Assembly: GCA_029239235.1 (NCBI GenBank)
Contig: JAQZBD010000054.1
Location: 1-46,970, forward strand
Source of the DNA: Herbinix sp.
GTDB taxonomy: Bacteria; Bacillota; Clostridia; Lachnospirales; Lachnospiraceae
DNA length: 46,970 nt
Direction of reading: 5' to 3'
In this document: piece after piece, positions 17,701-24,688 of the stretch
Layout: the number at the start of each line of letters is the position of its first letter
Numbering within the stretch: the stretch's first letter is position 1
Notes under the pieces: model-generated
Database searches by the model: none
The model's input: the letters and a program-made list of their open reading frames with translations, nothing else
What the model was told of the DNA's origin: nothing
Program-made: the position numbers and the translations under genes

Positions 17701-18268
17701 AATCTCTATATTCCAAAGCCTCAACCTTTTGAACCTCATGAGAGGTACGGAAGCCGTCAAAGAAATGTACAAAGGGTAGTCTTCCTTTAATGGCGGATAA
17801 ATGTGCGATAGGAGCAAGATCCATTACCTCTTGTACGGAGCTGGATACCAGCATAGCACATCCGGTCTGCCGGATGGCCATAACGTCCTGATGGTCACCA
17901 AAGATACTGAGTGCATGGGTTGCAATTGCCCGGGCACTGACGTGAATTACACCTGGCAGCAGCTCACCGGCTGCTTTATACAGGTTCGGAATCATTAGCA
18001 GCAAGCCTTGGGATGCTGTAAATGTGGTTGTTAAAGCTCCAGCTTGTAAGGAGCCATGAAATGCTCCGGCAGCACCTGCTTCAGATTGCATTTCAACGAC
18101 ATTTACCTCCTGACCGAAGATATTTTTTCGATGGTTTGCAGCCCATTCATCCGTAGCCTCTGCCATGCCGGAGGATGGAGTAATTGGATATATTGCAGCT
18201 ACTTCCGTAAAAGCATATGCTACATAAGCCGCAGCTGTATTTCCATCCACAGTCATCTTAATTTTCAT
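14702..18268 (-). CDS. nifJ: Pyruvate:ferredoxin (flavodoxin) oxidoreductase
   Basis: PFOR oxidises pyruvate with CoA to acetyl-CoA and CO2 and reduces ferredoxin, the core energy reaction of clostridial fermentation. The 1188-residue single-chain form is full length. The N-terminal domain has AAIYPITPSSGMAE. The two-cluster ferredoxin domain has CIQCNQCSYICPHA (about residue 688) and CTGCGNCADVCPA (about 744). HGACAGCGETPY (about 813) contributes ligands of the proximal cluster. The thiamine diphosphate motif is GGDGWAYDIGYGGLDH (about 968), with EVYSNTGGQASKSTPT after it. An AGGAGG precedes the start. It begins 16 bp after a small DUF3787-like gene, so the two are probably co-transcribed. 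Confidence 0.97.
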   Translation of the reverse strand: MKIKMTVDGNTAAAYVAYAFTEVAAIYPITPSSGMAEATDEWAANHRKNIFGQEVNVVEMQSEAGAAGAFHGSLQAGALTTTFTASQGLLLMIPNLYKAAGELLPGVIHVSARAIATHALSIFGDHQDVMAIRQTGCAMLVSSSVQEVMDLAPIAHLSAIKGRLPFVHFFDGFRTSHEVQKVEALEYRDFAEMVDREAIQSFRDRSLSPNHPVIRGTAQNADIYFQGREASNPYYQDIIPIIEGYLKKTSEYTGRSYGLFDYYGADDAEHVIIAMGSVIPAIEQTIDYYNSIGEKYGLVKVRLFRPFSMEHFKNCLPKTVKKIAVLDRTKEPGAIGEPLYMDICSCFLGDENAPLIIGGRYGLGSKDTNPTHIAAVFHNLKEAKPKNHFTIGIDDDVTKTSLKPIKGLVAEPEGMIACQIWGLGSDGTVGANKQAIKIIGENSDLMVQAYFDYDSKKSGGLTISHLRFGKEEIRSTYLVAHANYVACHNQSYVHKYDLLQSIKEGGTFVLNTLWDEKELDKNLPDIMKKQIAEKDVKFYTINAIKIADGIGLGNRINMVMQGAFFKLTEVLPEEVYLKELKAGIHKLYGKKGEKVVKMNEEAVDQGIKSIKKIKVPKEWKNLEIQSDESSKEPEFIRKIMRPMSAMKGGDLPVSAFSDREDGTFPSGVTAYEKRGIAVNVPEWILERCIQCNQCSYICPHAVIRPFLLDEEEVKNAPESFEVKNANGKSFEGYQYKIQISPMDCTGCGNCADVCPAKGKALIMKPIDTQLEKELVNWKYAIENISFKRNLAYGAAFKDSQFKTPLLEFHGACAGCGETPYVKLLTQLFGERMMIANATGCSSIWAASAPSTAYTVNREGKGPSWANSLFEDNAEFGYGMYLAVKQIRNKIHDNMNKLNGMNVEEKVKEAFHDWIHYKEDGKASEEASKKVIEVLENFVSTDVELEELVKDIKANKDYLTKRSIWMLGGDGWAYDIGYGGLDHVMASGEDVNILVFDTEVYSNTGGQASKSTPTSAIAKFAASGKKQGKKDLGRMMMSYGNVYVAQVGIHADNTQVIKAFREAEEHHGPSIIIAYSPCINHGLKAGMGKSMETIKKAVQAGYWHLYRYNPNLKQEGKNPFVLDSKEPTESFREFILNQVRYSSLEKSFPDQAENLYRQAEAYAKEKYEIYKQMATAEPIKISVDWETVE

Positions 18269-18284
18269 TTCCTCTTCCTCCTAA

Positions 18285-18479
18285 TTATAATTTACTTCCG
18301 TTATCTACCCATTCTTTTGCAGCCACCACTGCGTCAATGGAAGGCTTATTTACCTGGTCTGCTTTATAATAGCCTTGTTGATTCTGCCATGCAGCTGTAC
18401 ATTCACAATTGGTTGGGGTTTTGGAATCAATCCTTTTATTATCCTTTCCCGTTAGTTGATTCTTCTTATTATTAGCCAT
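18285..18479 (-). CDS. Small DUF3787-like protein (clostridial spore-surface family)
   Basis: A 64-residue hydrophilic protein: lysine/asparagine-rich N-terminus, a central CECTAAWQNQQ segment and the C-terminal helix SIDAVVAAKEWVDNGSK. The C-x-C-TAAW start and ...AKEWVD ending resemble the DUF3787 family, members of which are annotated as spore surface proteins in Clostridioides (from memory, not searched). A GAAGGAGG site precedes the start. It is the first gene of a two-gene operon with PFOR, 16 bp apart, which is an unexpected pairing for a spore protein. Its function is unknown. Confidence 0.6.
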   Translation of the reverse strand: MANNKKNQLTGKDNKRIDSKTPTNCECTAAWQNQQGYYKADQVNKPSIDAVVAAKEWVDNGSKL

Positions 18480-18640
18480 ATCAATTCCTCCTTCTAATGT
18501 TTATTATTACATTTCCAGTGTTTTCCTTGATGTCATATCATAGTCTTCAATCATATAACATTGTTTCCTATTCTAATAGAAACTATAACTGACCATAAAA
18601 ATAATAAGAAAAAAATGATTGAAATAATAAGGTAATAAAG

Positions 18641-18707
18641 AAAGAAAAAGCTACTGCAAAAGGAGCGTCATAAACATTTATGACATCAATTTTGCAATAG
18701 CCTTTTT
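18641..18707 (-). terminator. Terminator of the asr-hemerythrin operon
   Basis: On the minus strand AAAAAGGCTATTGCAAAA pairs with TTTTGCAGTAGCTTTTT, with an inner GTCATAAA/TTTATGAC stem and a following T-rich run. It directly abuts the hemerythrin stop codon. Confidence 0.8.
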
Positions 18708-19180
18708 CATTTTATTATTTTTAAAATTTCAAAGTAATATTTTCTGTAATAATAAGCTGAACTTCTTTTTTCTTTAATGATACGATATAGCTCCGTATTT
18801 TCCTTTGAAATCCGCCTTTTTAAGATCTCAATGATTTTCTTGGCATCCGAAAGAAAAACAGCTTCCTTGCCTTTTAGCTTATTACCGACATTGTAATTAT
18901 TTTTAAAATCAGTATATTCCTCAGACAGACTGCCCATTTCTTTGTTATATCTCTGGGCGAGATCCTTTATCTCGTTATTCGCAGAATTGAATAGGTCAGG
19001 ATATAGGAATTTATCCTCCTCCAGCAAATGAATCTTTAGTAAGCCTGCTAATTTACTGATATGTAGAGCAGCCTTAGCCGTGTCCATAGCATTGCTTCCT
19101 TTTTTGATTTCCTCTTCCAGCAGAACAATCTCTGCCATAATTGAGTCATGCTGTCTGTTTAGATTCGTTAAATTAATCAT
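18707..19180 (-). CDS. Hemerythrin HHE domain protein
   Basis: This 157-residue all-helical protein matches hemerythrin-type cation-binding domains. The first helix has NRQHDSIMAEI, the second HISKLAGLLKIHLLEEDKFLYPDL, which holds the H...HxxxE type of di-iron ligands. The C-terminal helices carry fewer histidines than canonical hemerythrins (EILKRRISKENTELYRI), so the site may be incomplete. Roles in the family include O2/NO sensing and iron handling. It starts 50 bp after asrC with a clear AAGGAAGG site, so it is probably the last gene of the sulfite reductase operon. Confidence 0.75.
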   Translation of the reverse strand: MINLTNLNRQHDSIMAEIVLLEEEIKKGSNAMDTAKAALHISKLAGLLKIHLLEEDKFLYPDLFNSANNEIKDLAQRYNKEMGSLSEEYTDFKNNYNVGNKLKGKEAVFLSDAKKIIEILKRRISKENTELYRIIKEKRSSAYYYRKYYFEILKIIK

Positions 19181-19230
19181 ATAATATCCTTCCTTTCTCT
19201 TCTCTTAAGTTAAGTACCTGATCTTCTTAC

Positions 19231-20193
19231 CTAATATTTAATACCCTTCCAATAAACCGGGGTATATACCTCTGCCATTTTCGGTAGCTGAACATCCTTT
19301 AAAGCCCATTTTTTAAACTCTTCAAAACCGGTACGATCTACAATGTATCCAATATGCTCTTTTCCCAGAGGTGCTTCCGGGTCAATATAGTGAGCCACAT
19401 AATCATAGGTATTGAGTATGATCTTGATAATGCTATCCTCATCCACCCATTTAATAAAATCTTCACCAAGGCGTGGGTTTTTCTTACCGGTTCTTCCCAT
19501 GATGGTTAATCGGTAGAGCTTTTGTTCACTTCTCGTCCAGGCGCCGGTCGGACAGGCGAGGACACATTCACCGCAGCCAATACATTTGTCTGCATAGCGT
19601 TCCACCTTGTAATTAACCGTACTTAAAACTCCTACTGATTTTTTGGTACATTTCTTGACACAGGCTCCACAGTTCACACATCGATCCTTGTCATACTGGG
19701 GCTCTGTCATTCCCATAATACCAAAATCGTGCATCCTGACTTTAGCACAATCGTTAGGACATCCGGTTAAGGCAATCTTAAAATGTAAGTCATGAGGGAA
19801 GATGGCTTTTTCAATCCTCTGGGCAAATCCGGTTGTATCATAGCAGCCATAAGGACAGACACGATTTCCAACGCAGGCAGTGACATTCCTTGTCCCCGCA
19901 GCACTATAACCCTCTCCACACTTCTCCTGATTAATATCAAGTCCCTCGATGATTGGCTGCAGCATGACATTCACCTGGGGCATATCCTCATAACGGATAC
20001 CTGGAATCTCGAAGCCTTGTCTTCCGGTAATATGAACCGTTCCATTTCCATAGGTTTCTGCAATATTTTGCACCATGGAGAGATATTTCGCCTCCATGTG
20101 TCCTCCTGGAACACGAATTCTGGATGCTGTTATTCCACGTTCCTTGGTTACACGAAAGGCATTCTTTCTAAGCTGTTTTGTATTCAAATCCAT
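19231..20193 (-). CDS. asrC: Anaerobic sulfite reductase subunit C (siroheme-containing)
   Basis: AsrC is the catalytic subunit, reducing sulfite to sulfide at a siroheme/4Fe-4S centre. This 320-residue protein has the nitrite/sulfite reductase half-domain near the start, then CVGNRVCPYGC (about residue 108) and TGCPNDCAKVRMHDFGIMG (about 143), the CX5C...CX3C ligands of the siroheme-coupled cluster. Two ferredoxin clusters follow: CVNCGACVKKC (about 168) and CIGCGECVLACP (about 210). Length and order match Salmonella-type AsrC. The gene follows asrB by 18 bp. Confidence 0.95.
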   Translation of the reverse strand: MDLNTKQLRKNAFRVTKERGITASRIRVPGGHMEAKYLSMVQNIAETYGNGTVHITGRQGFEIPGIRYEDMPQVNVMLQPIIEGLDINQEKCGEGYSAAGTRNVTACVGNRVCPYGCYDTTGFAQRIEKAIFPHDLHFKIALTGCPNDCAKVRMHDFGIMGMTEPQYDKDRCVNCGACVKKCTKKSVGVLSTVNYKVERYADKCIGCGECVLACPTGAWTRSEQKLYRLTIMGRTGKKNPRLGEDFIKWVDEDSIIKIILNTYDYVAHYIDPEAPLGKEHIGYIVDRTGFEEFKKWALKDVQLPKMAEVYTPVYWKGIKY

Positions 20194-20211
20194 GACTCTA
20201 ACACCTCCCTC

Positions 20212-21006
20212 TTAATCAATCAGATTACGGCCTTTTGTGTAATTAAACACAGGCCCATCCAGACAGACATAGGTATCATCTATTTTACAGTGACCGCATT
20301 TTCCAATACCGCAGCACATCTTTCTTTCCTGAGAAATCCATATATTTTCCTCACGAAAGCCTTCCTTTAACAACCCTTGAGTCGTAAAATGCATCATCAT
20401 CGGAGGCCCCACTACGATAGCTTTTGCTTCCTTAATATCTTTAAGCTTCAATTGAGGGATAAACTCAGTCACCAGACCTATACGACAGGCACTATCATCC
20501 TCCGCACAATCCACGGTTAGAATAACCTCCATATTTTTCTTCCAACGAGAGAAATCTTCAATAAATAAGATATCCTTTGGTGTTTTAAAGCCTGCCACAA
20601 GGGTCATGCCCTTTACTTCCTGCGGATGCTCTGAAAAATATTCCACAACCCCACGCACCGGTGATAATCCGGTACCCCCGGCAATCACAACTAACTCGGA
20701 GTTCTTATAATCGTTAACATCAAAACCGTTTCCATAGGGGCCGCGTAGGAAGAGCTTATCTCCCACATAGCGTTCGAAGATTTCATCCGTAACCTTACCA
20801 ACCTTACGAATGGTAAAATCAAGAATACCCTCGCTTATACCGCTGACTGAAATTGGAGCCTCGCCAAATTTCGGTATGGAAACCTCAAAAAATTGTCCCG
20901 GCTTTACTTCCTTTCCTTCGTAAGTCATTCGAAAGGTATATTCAATACTGGTGTGTTTAATTACTTCCTTAATCTCTGATAAAAATGGGATATATTCATT
21001 ATGCAT
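20212..21006 (-). CDS. asrB: Anaerobic sulfite reductase subunit B (FAD/NAD-binding)
   Basis: AsrB feeds electrons from NAD(P)H into the complex. This 264-residue protein is a ferredoxin-NADP reductase-like flavoprotein: a FAD-binding barrel (about residues 15-100), the nucleotide-binding GGTGLSPVRGVVEYF (about 108), and a C-terminal 2Fe-2S cysteine cluster CCGIGKCGHCKIDDTYVC (about 235), as in dihydroorotate dehydrogenase electron-transfer subunits. It overlaps the end of asrA by 8 bp, indicating coupled translation. Confidence 0.95.
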   Translation of the reverse strand: MHNEYIPFLSEIKEVIKHTSIEYTFRMTYEGKEVKPGQFFEVSIPKFGEAPISVSGISEGILDFTIRKVGKVTDEIFERYVGDKLFLRGPYGNGFDVNDYKNSELVVIAGGTGLSPVRGVVEYFSEHPQEVKGMTLVAGFKTPKDILFIEDFSRWKKNMEVILTVDCAEDDSACRIGLVTEFIPQLKLKDIKEAKAIVVGPPMMMHFTTQGLLKEGFREENIWISQERKMCCGIGKCGHCKIDDTYVCLDGPVFNYTKGRNLID

Positions 21007-22015
21007 TTTTCTTCACCTCCGCCATGGCTCCCTCCAGCTTATTGATACAGTTTGAGAAGGAGATGTATTCGGGACAGACATCATCACATCTTCCACAGCC
21101 CACACACATATGATATCCAAAGCGCTTCTTGTAGTCGTATACCTTATGAAGTACTTTAAATCTCATTCGCTGACCATTCTTTTTGCGATAGGCTCCTCCG
21201 CCCGCAACGTCCGTATATCCATCCACCATACAGGAGGCTGCTACTCTGCGTCTTTCACCTACCTTGCCATTATCCGTGTAAAAGACATCCTGCATGGTAA
21301 AGCAGGTACAGGTAGGACAGACAAAATTACATCTGCCGCAATTAATGCATCGGCTGTCATACTCATTCCACATCTCGGATTTAACAATATCTAGTGTTAT
21401 GCCCTCTGGAACATTAACCTTGACTATATTTTCTGTGACATAGGAAGGTGTTACCTCCAGCTCCTTTTCACAGTGCTCTGAGAATACCTCCTCCCAAGCA
21501 GGTAATTTATTGTCAATGCGATATCCTTTTTTGTAAGGTTCGATTGCAGCATCATAAGAATCAATCTGATTCGTTCCCATGGAAACACAGAAGCAGTTTT
21601 CATAAGAATAGGCACAGCCCATTAAAATAAATTTAACCTTTTCTCTTATTCTTTTATAATAGTAATCTTCAAAACCATTCTTCAAATAGATTTCATCTAA
21701 CCTCTTTACCGCATGAAGATCACAGCTTCTCAAAAAGATAATTGCACCCTTTTTTGGTACCTCTGCCTCCTTGATCTCCTCCTCGGTGAAATAAAACAGA
21801 GTCTGGGAGATCGGCGTAAGAATTTCTTTAAAGGAGAAGTCTGATTTTTTGTCAAACTCAATCTCCTCGATATCCTGAATTTCACTATAACGAACGGAAT
21901 CTGTATCAGAGAAGGCACCTTTTCCGACCAGACACTTCGGAGCGTAGATTGCATATTCTTCGCTCCAGGTTTTAAATATGTCATTCATACTAGCTTTCTC
22001 TAAATTGTATCCCAT
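20999..22015 (-). CDS. asrA: Anaerobic sulfite reductase subunit A (Fe-S)
   Basis: AsrA is the electron-transfer subunit linking AsrB to AsrC. In this 338-residue protein a hydrogenase-B-like domain (about residues 20-210) is followed by two ferredoxin clusters, CINCGRCNFVCPTCTCF (about 225) and CVGCGRCDDVCPEY (about 305). The preceding FNT gene ends 2 bp before its start and asrB overlaps its end, a tightly packed operon. Length is normal for the family. Confidence 0.95.
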   Translation of the reverse strand: MGYNLEKASMNDIFKTWSEEYAIYAPKCLVGKGAFSDTDSVRYSEIQDIEEIEFDKKSDFSFKEILTPISQTLFYFTEEEIKEAEVPKKGAIIFLRSCDLHAVKRLDEIYLKNGFEDYYYKRIREKVKFILMGCAYSYENCFCVSMGTNQIDSYDAAIEPYKKGYRIDNKLPAWEEVFSEHCEKELEVTPSYVTENIVKVNVPEGITLDIVKSEMWNEYDSRCINCGRCNFVCPTCTCFTMQDVFYTDNGKVGERRRVAASCMVDGYTDVAGGGAYRKKNGQRMRFKVLHKVYDYKKRFGYHMCVGCGRCDDVCPEYISFSNCINKLEGAMAEVKKNA

Positions 22016-22017
22016 GA

Positions 22018-22809
22018 TTAAATCTCCTTCTTTGTGGAGGCTTTATCCTCCTTCTTACTAGCTATAATAAAGTAGGGAATTGCTAATCCCAATATTGCGC
22101 CGACCATATTACCCAGGGAAACTACGATAATGTTATAGAAATATCCTGCTATTGAAATATCTGCGGAAAGTGGTGATAAAATAGAAACTGTTAAAAGTGT
22201 CATATTAGCTACACTATGTTCATACCCACTGGTAATAAAGGCAAACAGGCACCAGAAAACCATAATAAGCTTTCCGCTTTCCGACTTACACCGGAAGCCG
22301 CTCCAGATAGCCAGGCAGACCAGCATATTACAAAGAATAGCTCTAAAAAAAAGTGGAAGGATCTCCAGATTCATTTTTACTGCAGATGCTGCAGCTATAA
22401 ACTCCCCCGTAGCACCCTTGGTAAGTCCAGTACCCTGAAATATGAGGGCAAGAATAATTGCACCCACCCAGTTGCCAAGAAAACATACAATCCATAGCTT
22501 TAACGTTTCCGACCAGCTCACCGTCTTTCCAAGAGCTCCAACTGTCATTACGAAATTATTACCGGTAAATAACTCTGCTCCGGCAATAATTACAAGGCTG
22601 AGAGCGATTCCAAAGGATAATCCCATCACGATCTTTACGTAGGGCTGTCCTTGGAGCATTCCTCCAATTGAAAAGATTAATAAAATTCCAAAACCAACGA
22701 AGGCTCCTGCCAAGATGGAAGCCAGAAAATAACCGACTGGATTTTTCTTTAAAAAGTCCGTCTTAATCCTTGCAGAATTCATAACTGCAGATATTTCTTC
22801 AAAAAACAT
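22018..22809 (-). CDS. Formate/nitrite transporter family channel, probable hydrosulfide channel
   Basis: This 263-residue membrane protein of the FNT family has about six membrane helices and the family block AELFTGNNFVMTVGALGKTV. FNT channels are pentamers passing small monovalent anions. The Clostridioides difficile FNT encoded with asrABC was shown to be a hydrosulfide channel (established for that protein). Because this gene is first in an asr operon, export of the HS- produced by AsrC is the best inference. I start at ATG 22809, since the AAAGGGG site at about 22816-22822 would fall inside a start at 22827. Confidence 0.85.
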   Translation of the reverse strand: MFFEEISAVMNSARIKTDFLKKNPVGYFLASILAGAFVGFGILLIFSIGGMLQGQPYVKIVMGLSFGIALSLVIIAGAELFTGNNFVMTVGALGKTVSWSETLKLWIVCFLGNWVGAIILALIFQGTGLTKGATGEFIAAASAVKMNLEILPLFFRAILCNMLVCLAIWSGFRCKSESGKLIMVFWCLFAFITSGYEHSVANMTLLTVSILSPLSADISIAGYFYNIIVVSLGNMVGAILGLAIPYFIIASKKEDKASTKKEI

Positions 22810-22920
22810 ATGTTTTACCCCTTTCACATCACTTTATTAACACCTTAATTTCGTTATTATTTTAACATTCAAACCCATAAGCTTGTTATCGCTCACTAAG
22901 CATAACCTATTTTACGTAAT

Positions 22921-22946
22921 AAGGATGTTGCCATGGCAACATCCTT
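22921..22946. promoter_or_regulatory. 26-bp perfect palindrome upstream of the asr operon
   Basis: The arm AAGGATGTTGCCA is followed directly by its exact complement, with no loop. It lies about 112 bp upstream of the FNT start and is followed by an A-run on the plus strand. It is not a canonical terminator for either strand, so an operator or cruciform is possible. A smaller perfect hairpin (GTGGGATT-cagag-AATCCCAC) lies at 23000-23020. Confidence 0.45.
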
Positions 22947-23041
22947 AAAAAAATAATTATAGACCTAGACATTAAAATGGCTCCAGATACAGTAATAGAG
23001 TGGGATTCAGAGAATCCCACCCCAACTATTGACACAGAGCC

Positions 23042-23097
23042 GAAAAAAGAACGTATTGCAACCTAACCCAATATTGGTCAGTGCTGCAATACGTTCT
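23042..23097 (-). terminator. Terminator after the DUF438 gene
   Basis: A 13-bp perfect stem (AGAACGTATTGCA / TGCAATACGTTCT) is followed on the minus strand by TTTTTTCGG, 9 bp past the stop codon. Confidence 0.8.
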
Positions 23098-23105
23098 AAA
23101 ATAAT

Positions 23106-24335
23106 TTATTCAGAAACTAATCGTTTCTCTCCTGAGAGTGCCTGAATCGGCGCAATATCCTGGGTGAACTCTAAAACCCCGAGGAATTCTCCGTTCTTAT
23201 CTCTAACAGCAAAGTATCGAATGGATACATAGCGATTCCCCATCTTAATCCAAAAGTCTTCATGATCTTTTTTACCTGACTTTAGATCCTCTACAATCTG
23301 TTCAACGATATGAACACTTGCCGGTGGGTGACAATTCTTTACCTCTCTTCCGATTACTGCCTTGGTACGAGGAAAGATCCTTTCGCTGCCATTTGTGAAA
23401 TATTTTACGATACCATCCTTATCGACAAAGGTAATATCCACAGGTAAAGTATCCAGCACAGCTTCTAATTCTACTTTCGAGAAAATTCCGGTTTCAAATT
23501 TGAGGAAGCCTTCACTTGCAGGTTCTTCTCCCTGATTTTTTTCCTTCTCTTCTACATTTACTCTAATCGGCTGCCATTCCTGCTTTGGTTCATATAAACA
23601 GAAGCCAATATCAGCACTTTCTTTCGCAATCTTCAGCCATTCATCTTCATCCAGAGTGTCAAGCACCATAGGGAATAGGATATTTTCTTCTTTGAATATC
23701 ATTTCCTCTACTCTGCTCAGTGCATGCTCTACCCGTTCTGCAATAAACTCTTTGCTTTCCTTATTGTCCTTAACGATTTTAAGAGCACTCTTTATATCTT
23801 CTCTGATTTCATCATCAACGCCCCACATTACCTTAGGAGGAGCAGTGATTCCGTACTTTTCCATATAAGGGAACAGCAGGTTTTCCTTTCTCAGATAATG
23901 CTTATCGATTTCCCAAAGCTTGGTTAGCTCTTCAAACAAGCTATTCAGTTGTTCCTCAGTCCCCTCCTTGGAGTAACTCTCCAACTTAGGTCTGATTCCC
24001 TTCTTCATTAATCGTTCCAACGCTCGGTTTTCAGCCTTAAAGGTAAATACCGGATGACCTGGAACTTCTTCTTCCTTCGCCGGACGATGAATTAACTCAA
24101 TGGAGCCTTTAAATACAGCTGCATGTACATCGCAGAGTCTTTGAACCTCTTCAATTGGCATTCCTTCTTTGATCAATTCATTTTCCATTGCAGATATTTC
24201 TGTTGCTGAAACTCCGTCAATTAATTTACCAAAGCGCTCCTTTACTTCCTCTGCACTTTTTCCATTGTGAAGCTCCAGAATTAACTCTTTTAATACCTTC
24301 TGACGATGTTCTCGATTATTAATGTACTCACTCAT
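23106..24335 (-). CDS. DUF438 protein: DUF438 + hemerythrin + PAS domains
   Basis: This 409-residue cytosolic protein has three parts. The DUF438 region (about residues 10-75) contains LHNGKSAEEVKERF and LIKEGMPIEEVQRLCDVHA. A central hemerythrin-like domain (about 90-230) contains DKHYLRKENLLFPYMEKYGI and EEMIFKEENILFPMVLD, with the HxxxE-type ligands. A C-terminal PAS domain (about 285-400) contains DGIVKYFTNGSERIFPR and GREVKNCHPP. The architecture suggests a di-iron and PAS-based sensor for O2, NO or redox state, but there is no output domain. It is monocistronic, with its own terminator. Confidence 0.88.
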   Translation of the reverse strand: MSEYINNREHRQKVLKELILELHNGKSAEEVKERFGKLIDGVSATEISAMENELIKEGMPIEEVQRLCDVHAAVFKGSIELIHRPAKEEEVPGHPVFTFKAENRALERLMKKGIRPKLESYSKEGTEEQLNSLFEELTKLWEIDKHYLRKENLLFPYMEKYGITAPPKVMWGVDDEIREDIKSALKIVKDNKESKEFIAERVEHALSRVEEMIFKEENILFPMVLDTLDEDEWLKIAKESADIGFCLYEPKQEWQPIRVNVEEKEKNQGEEPASEGFLKFETGIFSKVELEAVLDTLPVDITFVDKDGIVKYFTNGSERIFPRTKAVIGREVKNCHPPASVHIVEQIVEDLKSGKKDHEDFWIKMGNRYVSIRYFAVRDKNGEFLGVLEFTQDIAPIQALSGEKRLVSE

Positions 24336-24415
24336 ACAGTTATCCTCCTAACGCAATAATATCAGTGTAATAGATATCAACCTGATCTATTAAGGTATTT
24401 CTTTATTTATCATAA

Positions 24416-24437
24416 GTCTATAATTGAACTTATAGAC
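24416..24437 (-). promoter_or_regulatory. Inverted repeat upstream of the DUF438 gene
   Basis: Perfect GTCTATAA-ttgaac-TTATAGAC (8+6+8) lies 81-102 bp upstream of the start and could be an operator or leader hairpin. The rest of 24336-24688 is very AT-rich and contains no gene that I can support. Confidence 0.4.
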
Positions 24438-24688
24438 CTTACTTCAAAGCCCTCTATATTTATATCCATATTTGCAATAAATATCCATTTTAACAAATAT
24501 TCATTTTAATAATATCGATTTTATGCAAAATCCAAGTAATAAACTATCTTACTTTATATACTGATCTTTATGAAGTGTAATAAATATTAACCTTTGCTCT
24601 ACGTTATAAAGATAAACCTTCTTAGTAATTCAATTAATTCATCTAAATAGAACTACCACGAATTGTTCTTAGGTGAACCATGCTTTTA

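Noticed and set aside
22921-22946. Palindrome as an intrinsic terminator of the DUF438 transcript.
   Set aside because: A better stem with a T-run lies at 23042-23097, directly after the stop codon, and this one has its A/T run on the wrong side.
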